A stretch of 56,608 bases of DNA, from NCBI GenBank assembly GCA_015501595.1, contig JADNRX010000351.1, positions 1 through 56,608 of the forward strand, given 5' to 3'. Origin of the DNA: Hymenopellis radicata. Taxonomy: Eukaryota > Basidiomycota > Agaricomycetes > Agaricales > Physalacriaceae. Position numbers and translations under genes: made by a program. Shown here piece by piece: positions 9,265-20,181 of this stretch. The notes beneath the pieces are model-generated. The model saw nothing but the letters and a program-made list of their open reading frames with translations, was not told the origin of the DNA and searched no databases. Position 1 is the stretch's first letter; every line of letters begins with the position of its first letter.

Positions 9265-11836
9265 GTGTTTCCCATCGTTGGTCGTCATTGCTCATGGTGG
9301 AGCGGCTTGAAGGCCGCAGCTTCCACTGTCGACTCGTCTCGGGACATCCTTGACCTGCTCCGTTCGGGGCATGTACCATCCAGTGCGACAAGTCCTTGTA
9401 TCCCAGAACGTGTCGCTACCTTGGAGTTGGAGAGCCATCGTCAGCTACTGAACTCCGATATTGTCCGCCTCGAGGCGCTCATCCTCCAAATGCGTAAGGA
9501 AGTAGCGTCCACGTCTACCACACGGACCAAGTCCCTTGCCCATTCCGAATCCTTATTGACATTTTTCTCTGGCCCGTGGATCGTTGCAGAATTCACTCAG
9601 GATGAGATGTGCGCCCAATAATCTGGGCAAGTTCTGGCGTAGATTATCGCGCTCTGTGCCCTCTCCTTGGGCAAACATAGATTTATCGGTCGGCCGTGCC
9701 CGTCTTGTCGCACCTCCACCTCTGCGCACGCTCTACAACCCCCGCTACTACCACGGTCTTCAACCCATGCTTACAGGTCCGCAGAGATACGCGCTGTCAT
9801 CATCCTCGGGAACAGGATACTTGGCTATTTGCTTGCGAGGGCATCGATCATGGTCCATACGCGCCTTCTTGGCAGCGTCAGACTTACTTTTCTTGCCTAC
9901 CACAGTCTGCCGTTATCAACACCCGTTTTCGTAGCCGCTCGAGCAACGGAATGCATCAATTCGACGTCTATCTCTTTCGGAAATCTCTCGTAATATGGCT
10001 TTCCTCATCAAGAATCGTATTCCACAGGCGCATGGTGAAGAGGACCAGTTCATTGAATAGTTTATTCATTTCCGATGCCACGCTAAGTTTCACAGTTCAT
10101 CCCTGCTATACTTTCTGACACTTTGTTCGTCAATCAGCCCATGGATCTCGAGCCTCGTTACTGTACGCGCATATCATATTTGGAACAGTCGAGTCTTTCA
10201 GTTTCGCCACTGAGCGTAATCTCACCATTAACTGTAATTCCGCCTTTCGTCATCTCCGCCTTTGAGCGTCATCTTTGCCTTTGAGCATAATCTCCGCCTT
10301 TGAGCGTAACCCCTCGCCTTGAGCGTAACCCCTCGCCTTTGAGCGTAACCCCTCGCCTTTGAGCGTAACCCCTCGCCTTTGAGCGTAACCCCTCGCCTTT
10401 GAGCGTAACCCCTCGCCTTTGAGCGTAACCCTCACCTTTCACGCCTTTGAGCGTAATCCTGCCTTTGAGCATACTATCCCGCCTGTGAGCGTACTATTCC
10501 GCCTTTGAGCGTACTATCCCGCCTTTGAGCATAATATCCCGCCTTTGAGCATAATATCCCGCCTTTGAGCATAGTAATATCTGCCTTTGAGCGTAACCTC
10601 GCCACCAGGCATAACCCCGTCACTGAGCATAGTAAGTCCTCCGTAACTGTTGAGAGTATGCACTCTGTTGGGAGTAACTGCCCATGAGGCGTATGGATAA
10701 CACCACACCGTCTTATTGCGACTTCGGATGAGGGGGGAGGATATGTCGCTCAGCATCCTCGTACACCGTGAAGCACAAGTGAAGCGGAGATCCAGTGTGA
10801 TGATACTGATTCTCAAGTCCTGCACTGAGGTTAAAGCTGAATCGCTAAAGCGAAACTCCCGTATAATGTCCGCTGGGCGGTCTAACATCGCTTGAAGACT
10901 TGCACAAGTGTGCCAGACGTGGCGGTGGTCCTATATCATTCGCCCTCTGCTTAATTCCCTCTCGTCCCTAAATATCGTTCTTGAAACGATTAGTGGCAGA
11001 CCATTATTTCCCGACTGGGATCGTAATATGCGAGTCTTAGAGCTTAGAGACTCAGTCTAAATCAGTGGTAGGATTGATTTATAGCCAGTCACATTGGTGA
11101 CAATCGATTGCGCTGCACCTTGAATGGGCGGCCGATGTCGAGGACTTGAACGCTGCCGTGAGCGGCCAGCTACCCTTCCTCGAAAGATTGTCGTTATCAT
11201 TCAAGGAGGAGCCTACCGAGCTCGACATTTTCCAGTCTTTCACAGACTGTCCACGCCTGTCGCAAGTTGCAACTACGCTTAAATGGTATACAAACTGTCC
11301 AGACTATGGACCTATGGTATCATCCTCGCTACCATGGCATCTTTGCCATCTCTACACCTCATAGTACGTCGCCTGTTCCCGCTCAGTTCGTCTCCTGTCT
11401 TCGCGTTTTGGAAAAGTGCACATCGGCGATAACATTCCCCTTCACCCAGCACTGCTTTGGAAGACATTGCTCCGCATCATTAAGGCGGGTTCGAAATTCC
11501 GTGATGCCAGCCCAGATCTTTTGACCGCCATCGACGGTCTCATAACGTGCTCTGACTGCGCAGAGAGCATACGTTGGATCGACTTTATCGGCCTCTCGAC
11601 TTCTCTCTCGGAAACATGATCATGTCGTGTCATTTGTACCAGGATGTCGCGCAGGACCTTACGGCAACGCTACACTCTGCACTCTGGAATGGGACTTTTG
11701 CACCATTCCTGTCATCCAACGACCCGTCCTCCGATGCAGCATTCTCACGCATCACGAACGATTTCTTACTCTCCTCTCCAGCCATATTGAGCATTCTAAA
11801 ACACGTCCAAGGAGTCACCCGATGAACTGGCGGCAT
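9265..11836 (+). pseudogene. F-box protein gene relic inside the LTR element
   Basis: On the plus strand a typical mushroom F-box N-terminus is readable: RDILDLLRSGHVPSS, then a helical stretch ending LESHRQLLNSDIVRLEALI. In a shifted frame at about 9550-9590 the F-box helix itself appears as RILIDIFLW. Then come LGKFWRRLSRSVPSPWANI (9610-9685), the WRxxalstPxLWaxI block that follows the F-box in this family, and further down LPFLERLSLSF (11160-11200), a leucine-rich-repeat-like turn. At least three frame changes separate them, and a minisatellite lies in the middle, so no functional protein is expected. F-box proteins recruit substrates to SCF ubiquitin ligases. I cannot tell whether the gene entered as a spliced transcript; no convincing intron is needed between the readable blocks. 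Confidence 0.55.
10240..10620. repeat. 20-bp minisatellite within the LTR element
   Basis: The core unit GAGCGTAACCCCTCGCCTTT repeats almost perfectly six or seven times between about 10310 and 10430 and is flanked by degenerate copies (CCGCCTTTGAGCATAATATC types) out to both ends. The 20-bp period is not a multiple of three, so it is not a protein repeat even though long frames run through it. Confidence 0.8.
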
Positions 11837-12028
11837 TAGAGACTGTGCTGGAGAATTATAAGCTCATCGTATCCGCACCGACTTCTCCCCAGAGAGATTC
11901 TCTGGCAAATCTTCCACGCCTGCACACACGAGGCTAGTAGCCACATGCACATTCGAAGATGAAACATATCGCCATTTGCGAGCATTTCATCCACAACTGC
12001 ATCATGATGTGACACCTGGACGCCAGTC

Positions 12029-12037
12029 AAGGGGGGG
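12029..12037 (+). promoter_or_regulatory. polypurine tract
   Basis: AAGGGGGGG immediately precedes the right LTR at 12038, the position from which plus-strand DNA synthesis of an LTR retrotransposon is primed. Confidence 0.65.
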
Positions 12038-12200
12038 TGTTAAGAGGTGACTCGGCGCCCTGTCTGTATATGGAAACCCTGGTCGGAGAGAGCCCCTATT
12101 GCTTCTCTCTCCGTACCAGGTATGTTAACCACATTGTATACTACTACCTAGCTAAATCTAATTGCTTCTCTCTCCGTACCAGTCCGTACCAGTTCTAACA
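12038..12200 (+). repeat. right LTR of the gene-carrying element
   Basis: 163 bp, TGTTA...TAACA, followed by the second GATGC target duplication at 12201-12205. Confidence 0.85.
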
Positions 12201-12797
12201 GATGCAGTACTCACACAATCCACAGAGTACACAAAGCAATGGAAGGCCAGCAATCAGATAGTTCCGATTATAGAGCTCCCAACATCTCCAAATCTATAAA
12301 TTTATCAACATACTACTATAGAAAAAAAATTGTTTCATACATTAATAAGCTCTGCAAGAATTGCATTAAGTGCAACTATAGTCTGAGCAAAGACATTCAG
12401 AACTAGTCTTTTCGTTGACCATTCATCTCCGTAATCCATAACATAGCCTAGCACAGAGTTCTGTGACTGTCCATAAGTGACAAAGGTGGAAACTAGGCCA
12501 TTCCAAGACATTCCCATATATACAGTTGCCAGTGCCCATATGACACAAATAATAATGGTTAATGCAATTCGTTGAGAAGGCCATTTACGAGCACCACTAC
12601 GAGCACCTGCATAAAGCAATGAGCTGAGAAGCATAATGAAAATGTGAATGTATACCTATCTGATGCATAGTAGAGATGAAGACCATGGTGTAGAGGCCAT
12701 AGGTGAAGATTTGAATAATGCGAGCATTGAGGTTAGCAGTAATGCTGTGAATGACCTCAGCATCTGACATGCCATAGTGTTGTGCAACAGAGGACAT

Positions 12798-14990
12798 GAT
12801 AGTGGAGCGGATTGATGAGGAGTGAGTGAATGAATATCTGTAAGTACTTCTCAGTCTTTATATCCTTCTTCATGCATCACAATGAGCTTAAGAAGATGAG
12901 GAAACCGGAGCAAGTCAAGCAGTTCATGTTCATCGACCCGGAACACAGTGTGATACATGAAAATTGTACTGTAGTACATCACGTTACGAACATACAGCTA
13001 AAGATGGAGGCAGTTGTCCAAGCCAGTCCGCGATTATCCTCCCGTGATGGTTACTCCACCGGAGAGAAGCTGTGATGCTCGCGGGGAACAACCCTTCGAC
13101 AATCTGTCTCGACCGACAACAGTCCTGCAAGTCACGCAGCGCACGTCTATCGCGAATACATCACGGTTGCACGGCGAGACTTCAAACGACATGTCAAGTG
13201 CGATCCCGGGCAAACTCGGCAAAGTAGAACCGCGAACGATTGTTAGGGGACGGAACACAGAGAGGAGGAACATCAAGTGGCCATGTCGTGCTCTATATTG
13301 GGACCTGGAACATGGTCTAATGCTACTGAGAAACACCTCCGTAGTTCGAATTTAGACCGAAATTCCGTCCTTGAAAGTCGTCGTTGCGTTCCTTCGGAGA
13401 GTCGGGGAGCCCCAACCAGTGGAATTCCAACTAGGCAAAGCCGTACTAGTATAACACTGTTATGATCAATCATCAGATTAAACCCGGAGACCTCACCTCA
13501 GTGCGGGACGGCGTAGCGAAACCAGCAGATACTGTAGACGCGTCCATTATAGACCTCCGAGACTTTGCAAAGTTCCACTGTTCCGTGGTGATGAAAGCTC
13601 ATAGAGTACTACGGGTGATATCGAATGAAAGGATGTCAGATGCAGTCCATGAGGTCGAGGGCGTTAGTCGTCGCCGTAACCGTCGTTAAATCGCTTGGTC
13701 CGAGGCGAGCGTTTCCAAATGCACAGGGATAATCGAAGGAAGCGAGATCAGTTGGGTCTTGCGTCGGATATTCAAACGTTCGGCACCCTGCTCCATTCAA
13801 CCAACGACGGAGACCCCGCTAGACCACATATAATCTGGCGACGAAAAGAGACGATCCCAAGGTTGCCAGAGCGCGTGTCGCGAGCATGGCGGGGTCGTTA
13901 CCGCCACTGTCGGTCCAAGAGACGAATACAGGAGATATCACCGAACTTGCAGGTGAAATTTGGTTACATCTTAGTTCCTTAATTTCCTGAATAACAGCTA
14001 TAACGCACCTAAGCCTAGTCCTGGCCGCCGTCAAATTTCCCGACAATTATTGGAGAACCATCGACGCATGCGCCGGAATGAACGAAGGCGAAAACGAATG
14101 CAGTCCGAGTCGTGGATGTGGTCGTCTTGTCGCGGTGAGAGGATAAGCTTGGTCTACACAGCCACTCGCTCAACTTGCTACAACGCCCCGATGAAACCAA
14201 CACCGGCCACTTCCGGCTGACAGGCAGACGACGACACGCAAGGAAACCGCCCAGACGGCGCGTAAAGGAGGCACCACCATGTTGCTGTCGACAAGCGCAG
14301 GAATTTGTTCATCGACCACCGCAATATCCTGGAAGCAATATAGTCGCCATTGGACAACCAGATTGAAGTCGCCGGTCGCGTCTCTCTCTCTCTAGGCAAA
14401 CGACATCAATGAGGAGAAACCGGGTCGAATATGGGGTCAAGCACGAGGCATCAGATATACAACACCTGGGCTTCACCGTCTTCCAAGTCCTCCATGGTGG
14501 CCACCTGGTCAACATCTGGACCTGGTTTATCGACGACAAAGCTGCGACTCATCTTCGCGTCGCCCTTAAGTTCCGGCCCCTTGGTTCGACGACGGGAAGA
14601 CGAGTCCGCGAGGTCAAGCAGTGAGATGTTTTCGAGACAGGAAATGTCCGCCTTGTGGGTGAATATTCTCAAGCCTTCTTTATCGTCTCTAACAGGCTAC
14701 GTCTTCCAGAGGTAGACCCTTCAGTCGTAACGGAGTCTAATTCCAGGCTCTAACCGAGTTCGAGCATTCTTTTCGCTAATGCCAGCCTTGCATGGACGAT
14801 TTCTCGCTGCGCGAAAGTGCCCTCCCTCCCGTACATGCACAAGACTCCCAGTCTCCATCTCCGTACCTCAGATCCCGCATTCCTAGCGCGTGAGCATCAA
14901 AGTGATACATAGAAGTACATGTTATACAGTAAGAGTCGTACAACAGTTCCACAGAGAAATAATAGCACACGAGTTCCATATATGCGGCAG
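12798..14990. other. stretch without a supported gene
   Basis: Frames here are short and give no family resemblance. A minus-strand frame at 14451-14672 (MRIFTHKADISCLENISLLD...) could be a small protein start just downstream of the SNF2 gene, but no second exon is evident. A minus-strand patch around 13500-13620 reads TTEQWNFAKS and may be a decayed enzyme fragment. A short (TC)n run lies at 14382-14395. Confidence 0.35.
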
Positions 14991-14997
14991 CACCCTG

Positions 14998-17987
14998 TCA
15001 ATAAGATAGGATCGGTTGTCCCCATAACTCAGATAGCAGTTTCTGTGCCAACACCTCCGACGCGCTCAACACTCGATCCGCGATTTCCTGTTTCTTCCTC
15101 TGCATCTGTACAAGAGTTAGCTGAACAAAGCGGAAAGAAAACCAACACACCTCCAAGATCTTATCCTCGATAGTACCCGGAATGATGACCTTGTAAATGT
15201 GAACGGTCTTGTCCTGCCCGATGCGATGAACACGGTTGACGGCTTGCTCCTGTGCGAGTCCCCGATGAGTAGGTTTGGAGCATAGGAAGACGCGATGCGA
15301 TGCGCACCTCAACAGCGGGATTAAACCACGGATCCATGATGATCACATTGTTGCAAGCTGCGAGATTGAGACCTGTGTATTGGTGTTACTATGATAGTGT
15401 TCTTGCCAACCAAGATGACCGATGTACCTGTCCACCCGCCTTCAACGATACTAGCATCACCGTAATCTTAGCCTCGTCGGAATTAATAGCTTGCAGAGCC
15501 AGATCCCTCTCCTTGATGGACATACGTCCGTCATCTAGCCAAGTGTTAAGCGGTATCACAATGACCAAATGAAAAGGCAACTTACACCGGACGGTCTTGT
15601 ATCCGTGCTTATGCAGAAAGCTGGCAAGTATATCGAGATAGGACGTGAACTGTGAAATGACGACGGTCTTCTCCAAGCCCGAACGTTGTTTAACCTCTCC
15701 AAGGATCATAAGCAGCTTCCCCATCTTCGTCGAGACGCCAACACGAGAGACGTCGAGCTGCTCCACTGCTGGCGGGGTATCCGACCTAAGGACAGAATCA
15801 GACGAGTGACATGAACCGCACGAAGAACATACGTCTCATCCACCATTTCATCCAACTCGCTTTGTGTCGGATCGCCGAGATCAATCTTCGTCTCCTCTTC
15901 ATCGAAGTGTTCTGTTTGCTCCGAGGTTACATTCTGATAGACGAGTTGGGGATGAAGACACGCTTGGCGCATGCGAGTGTAGCGGGCGAGAGCATTCTTG
16001 GAAGCAGGAACATATTCCCCGCAAACCATAAAGTTTCCACCAGTCGCCACCACCCCATAGAATCGTTGTTCCCTTTCACTGAATTCACATTCAACTTTAT
16101 GGCGAAGAGGCGGCTTGAGTGTGCCAACCCAATTGTACTTGTCCTTCTTCGTGCGCCTGAGCATCGTCTGTTCCAAAAAAGCCTACAAAGAATGTGTGAG
16201 GTGTAAAATATGGCGGAACAGTAAAATGACATGCATGGAGCTCTGCGATTTGTGACGATGACATCGTTATCTCGCGTTTCCCTCTAGGAAAGACGAGTGC
16301 AGGTGCAAGATGCGTGATACGCAGGAAATCGAAGAGCGAGTACAAATCGGCGACTTTATTTTGACTAGAGGAACATGGTGTCAATCACGCCGCGCACCGT
16401 CACGAACAAGCTTACATTGGTGTGCCCGTCATGCACCAGCGGCACTGGCTCTTCAAGGCACGGCATGCCATGGCGCGCTTGATACCCGTGCTGTGAATGA
16501 GGTGAGATTCATCTGACCAAGACCATTAATCTCGGAAACGACGCTCGACGATAATTGCGGTCCCGTACCTAAAATAACGCGCCTCCATTCAACTGCCAAG
16601 AGACCTTGGGGGCGCTCTCGGAGTTGATCCTCCACATTCCCTTGTTGTTCACGCCCATTGGCGAGAAATCGCTGCTCACGATCCCATACGTTGTGATGAC
16701 GATGTCTTGAGCCTGAAGGAAGGACACATCTACACACACGTGGGTACGTATCGACGAGAAATAGTGTTGAGGAGCTCACTCTTGTTACGGTTCGAACCAT
16801 GACACTTGTATACTCGCGATGCCGTTTTATTCGGATCCACCTTTTCTATTTCCAGCTGCCAGTGAGTTAAAAGGCCTGTCGGACAAACGATGCTAGTACC
16901 CAGCATCAGTTAATCGGGCGGATGAAAACTAGACAGACGTACAGCGTTGGTCCAACTCGCCCATTGAGAGCCATGTCATCCAAAACCCTTACCACCATCG
17001 GGATAGTCTTGCCAAACCTGTGCAAAAAAGCGACGATGAATAGCGTCCTTGATACTTAGATGCAGGCGCGCGTACCCCATATCATCAGCAATGATCCCAC
17101 CCTTGTACTTGACGTTAGCCTCCATCCTCTGCATCCACGTACGACTACATTCCTGATGCGTTTTCAACTTCCAGTCTGAAGGAATCTCATGCTTCAAACC
17201 AGGCCGCTCTGCACTCCATTCAGCGAGTACTGGAACCGAACCAGGTGCAACGGAAGAGGCAGCGGCAGACTTGCGACTGCTTCTCTTCACTGGTTCGGAT
17301 GGTGGACTGTAAGACGGTGTCTGGCGAGGAATGCTCGGTGAAACGGCCGAGCCTGAGACACGACTTGTGGCGGGGCGCCTGACTGGCTCCGGGGGTGGCG
17401 TTTGATAAAAGGAAGCGGGGTTGACGGGCTGTCGGCGCTTCGGTGTAGACGGCACAGCGGAACCCGCATTGAACGATGCTGACGGTGTGGGAAGGTACTC
17501 GTTTAGTGGTGAGACAGTTCCGGATCTGCGTGTATCTTCTCGTGGAGAGTTCTTCACTGGTGGGCGAGGGGCCGACGCACTGGTGCCCACGTTTACAGAG
17601 CGGCGCGATGTGGGACTAGGAGATACAGGAGAAGGGGGTCTATACAAGACAGAGGATGGGTTTCCGTGTGTTTTCCTTTGAAGAGGACTGATGGGGGAAG
17701 AAAGCCACTCTGGTGAATCTGGAGGAGGAAATGAAATGGCCGGCCGAGGATGCGAAGAATATTTTTCCTTCGGTGGCAGTGGTGCTGGTACTTCATGGAG
17801 CAGTGGAAGGTCCCCATAGGCCGAAGTCGATGATAAGGACTTTGAGAACTGATTTCTTTCATGTTTCTCTGCAATAAAGATGAGACTGGTTCAGAATGTG
17901 GGCTAGGCTGCCCCACCTGTCATCCTACTCATCCTACTCGATGAATCGCGTCTACTGTCGGCCTTGGGATGCGCAGGCCGCGGCATG
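14998..17987 (-). CDS. SNF2-family DNA-dependent ATPase / helicase-like protein
   Basis: Start at 17987 (MPRPAHPKADSRRDSSSR). Supported exons: 17987-17917, 17868-17076, 17017-16943, 16892-16780, 16729-16569, 16512-16416, 16364-about 16260, 16182-15833, 15785-15586, 15534-15428, 15372-15308, 15249-15151, 15105-14998. The first ~290 residues are Pro/Ser-rich and disordered. Motifs then follow in order: GGIIADDMGFGKT (motif I), LIVCPTGLLTHWQLEIEK (Ia), DIVITTYGIV, VILDESH (II, DESH in place of DEAH), CMTGTPIQNKVADLYSLF (III), MLRRTK, VVISQFTSYLDILASFL (IV), GGQGLNLAACNNVIIMDP (V) and QAVNRVHRIGQDKTV (VI). I see no RING finger between the lobes, unlike Rad5/HLTF/Uls1. Exon 5 is one base short (161 nt, 162 needed); the loss maps to the C5 run at 16608-16612. 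The end of exon 7 is unclear. It should remodel chromatin or displace DNA-bound proteins in the nucleus. Confidence 0.85.
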
Positions 17988-18867
17988 GCGACAACTCCTT
18001 GGTCTTCAAGTTCACCAGAAGAACGGCTGCTTGATGTCCCGTTAGAAGAGGAGATAAGCTTGTTATAGATATATGTGACCACATACATCGAGCATGGGAA
18101 TCAAGAAGAGACTGCAGACCACGGTTCCGTAAGACGAGATATCTCTTCGACCCTGATTTGGAACAAAGGCGTTTGTCGGGTACAGTAGAAACGCCATCAT
18201 GTGACGCAGAAGCATCGCATCTAGCGCCAATGCCAGTAGACGCAAAGTCCGAGGGCTATGAAGAAACTGGTCAGATACGAAGGGTACGGAGTCCAAGGTA
18301 TGCCGAGTTTGCACAAGGCTGAGAGGGCTCCCGCTAGCTGGTCTCGGAGCGTGTGAATCCGCTACACCGTGGCAGAACGGAAGAGGAATGTATATCCTTG
18401 CTTGGCTACAGCGTCCACACGAGCATCCCAATTCTTCTCCTCCTTCATCGATCCACCTCACCGGAAATGAAGGCCGAGCCCTATATCTCGCATGACTACC
18501 TCAGTCGGTCGGTACCGCTAGCTCCTGGCGTCAGTTCTCCGGTATCTTGCTCTCGCAGGTCCAAATTCCGTTGATTCTCTGATCTTAACAAATCCACGAA
18601 GTTAACGGGCTATCCTCTTCACTCGAAATCACGGTGTCTTGAGAGGTACCTGTGCCCTATTCGAAGCTCCATATCCCTCAACAGGGCTCGGTGTTTCTGC
18701 ATTCGGATAGTTCTCAGATAGTCGTCATGCACTACTACTCCAAGTGATGCTCACGGTTGCAAGCTAGACGGACGGACGGACCTCAGAATATGCACCATCA
18801 TGTGTAGACGCGACCTATAAAAGCGGGGTTTCTCGACGCAAGAGCCCACCGTCGCTCTGAACTCATC
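17988..18867. promoter_or_regulatory. divergent intergenic region, SNF2 / AA14-like gene
   Basis: No conserved gene is seen. A 132-codon minus-strand frame (18063-18461) has no recognisable features. A TATA box, TATAAAAG at 18816-18823, sits 45-52 bp before the AA14-like start codon on the plus strand. Confidence 0.45.
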
Positions 18868-20181
18868 ATGCTTTCGATTGCTTTCTTGTTGCTCTCGACC
18901 TGTCTCTCTGTCGTTGCGCATATCGTCGCATTCTCACACGGGATGTACTGCGAGAATGTGCGGCTTTTCGTTCCTTCGTCGTACTTGGTGACACCTTACC
19001 GTATTATTTTAGGGTCTCTCTGGTACTGACCAGAATTCCAATATCGGTGTCGATCCAATGTACCAATTGCCCAAGGGTAAATGGTGGAGTAAGTTCCTTT
19101 GTATCCTGTCGACGAGATGAGCCTCACTCCACGTTGTAGTGCATCGCTTCAGCAAGTGCGAGTCCCGCCCACCCGCCATGCATGAATTTCTCGAGATGTG
19201 AGCTGTAGTTCCCAAGTACGGCGCTTACATTCTCTTAGTCGTGTTTACTAGACCCGCCGGTGGCTCTTTCACGGTCGAACTAGCTGCTAACCAAGCATTC
19301 ACTACACTGTCTTTCGAAGGAACAAGAGTTGGCCTCTTCCCTGACGGCGAGGAACACCCGGAATTTGAGCGAGACGTCAGTTCAAGTTCACATGTCTCCA
19401 CTCGTACTAATTGGGCTCTCGTAGCATTCCACCTGTATCACCTCTCCCAATCGTGCGTATAGGTTGTCAGTTGATTCAACACTATCTTGATGAAGGACAC
19501 AGTACACACGCAGAACGAATCGATGGCTGCGGGAACGGCATTTGCGATCTCATATCAAGTAGGTAGTGCTGTACCCTCGCCCATTTCATCTGATCCCTTT
19601 TTCAGTCCGACATCAGCAAAGTCACGCCGGAAAACCTTGTAGTCTTCAGTGTACTTGAGAAGTGTGTCCTACTTCTGTCCACTTCACCTCAATAGATTTA
19701 CCATTTCTAGATCGCCATGGCACCGAGTGGCTACCTACGACGTACCAGCGGGTCTTCCTGCTTGTCCTCCCGGAGGTTGTATTTGCGCTGTGCGTTCATT
19801 CCTCGTTTGGTTTGTTGTGAACTCACTTCATCACAGTGGGGTTGGGTAAGCCATACCAGTATATATGACATAGCTCTTAACCGTCGAGTTCGATTGTGCA
19901 GATACCAAATGGGCAAGTCTTTCCTCGTCCTCGAATGCGCATCTTCTTACGACGGCCCTTATAGATGTGGCGAACCGAATATGTACATGTTCCCCTACAA
20001 ATGCATGGTGACTGGTGCGACGAGCACGACCCCGGTGGGAAAGGCCGTCCCTCCGGTCTGGTGCGAAAATGACCAGTCGAAATGCGTTGCTGGCCCAAAG
20101 CAAATGCTGTATTGGCACCAGGCAGATGGTAACAACATCGACGTCAACGGATGGGACTTGTCGGGTTCGCCAAACAGATGA
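18868..20181 (+). CDS. AA14-like secreted LPMO-fold protein, probably C-terminally truncated
   Basis: Exons: 18868-18957, 19013-19088, 19140-19197, 19252-19375, 19425-19452, 19503-19558, 19606-19661, 19711-19789, 19837-19845, 19902-19912, 19965-20181; 804 nt, 267 residues, all phases agree. A signal peptide ([17 protein letters not shown]) ends exactly before His, giving the mature start [14 protein letters not shown]. That N-terminal His plus [19 protein letters not shown] supplies the two histidines of a copper histidine brace, and [14 protein letters not shown] matches the AA14 KQPLYW...NN segment with its axial Tyr. [15 protein letters not shown] and [10 protein letters not shown] also parallel AA14. 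Known AA14 enzymes cleave xylan on cellulose; activity here is inferred. Exons 9 and 10 are only 9 and 11 nt, and the last intron begins GCAAGT (GC-AG). The C-terminus stops at a junction with the neighbouring protease gene. Confidence 0.7.

Larger units (their letters stand above)
8351..12200 (+). mobile_element. non-autonomous Copia-type LTR element carrying an F-box gene relic
   Basis: Two 163-bp LTRs (8351-8513, 12038-12200) differ at one base by eye. They begin TGTTA and end TAACA. A perfect 5-bp target duplication GATGC flanks the element (8346-8350 and 12201-12205). Directly after the left LTR is GGTTATGGGCCCCGC, closely matching the complement of the initiator-Met tRNA anticodon arm, the half-tRNA primer used by copia and Ty5. 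Directly before the right LTR is the purine run AAGGGGGGG. The element is therefore complete in cis-acting parts and oriented plus. Its 3.5-kb interior has no gag, protease, integrase, RT or RNase H reading that I can find; it holds F-box-like coding debris and a minisatellite. It must have been mobilised by another element's proteins. It sits in an intron of the disrupted 7-TM gene. Confidence 0.8.
5857..12797 (-). pseudogene. 7-TM-type membrane protein gene split by three mobile insertions
   Basis: Host pieces lie at 12797-12206, 8345-8033, 6564-6532 and 6393-5857. Exon 1 starts at 12797 (MSSVAQHYGMSDAEVIHS) and carries a membrane segment (FTYGLYTMVFIST). The next exon has two more (IALTIIICVIWALATVYMG, then LVLNVFAQTIVALNAILAEL). 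A further exon reads RCWELYNRNYLIAGLP, the W-R-C-W step typical of mushroom multi-pass proteins. The third block gives AFTNVLTTFLIIFRI and ILVESALLYSATYI, and the tail gives ALAPTMIIGRVMSGG and ARPNDSW. These segments follow the order of the unnamed fungal 7-TM family. Besides the insertions there is a 1-nt frame change near 8150. The C-terminus contains degenerate ~65-bp direct repeats (5840-6010). The Copia-type element sits in an intron; the gag-only element and the small inverted-repeat element are in coding sequence. Confidence 0.7.

Noticed and set aside
10240..10620. CRISPR-like array
   Set aside because: Units are contiguous 20-mers with no unique spacers, and the genome is fungal; it is a minisatellite.
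8351..12200. Autonomous Copia retrotransposon
   Set aside because: No gag, protease, integrase or reverse transcriptase motif is readable in any frame of the interior.
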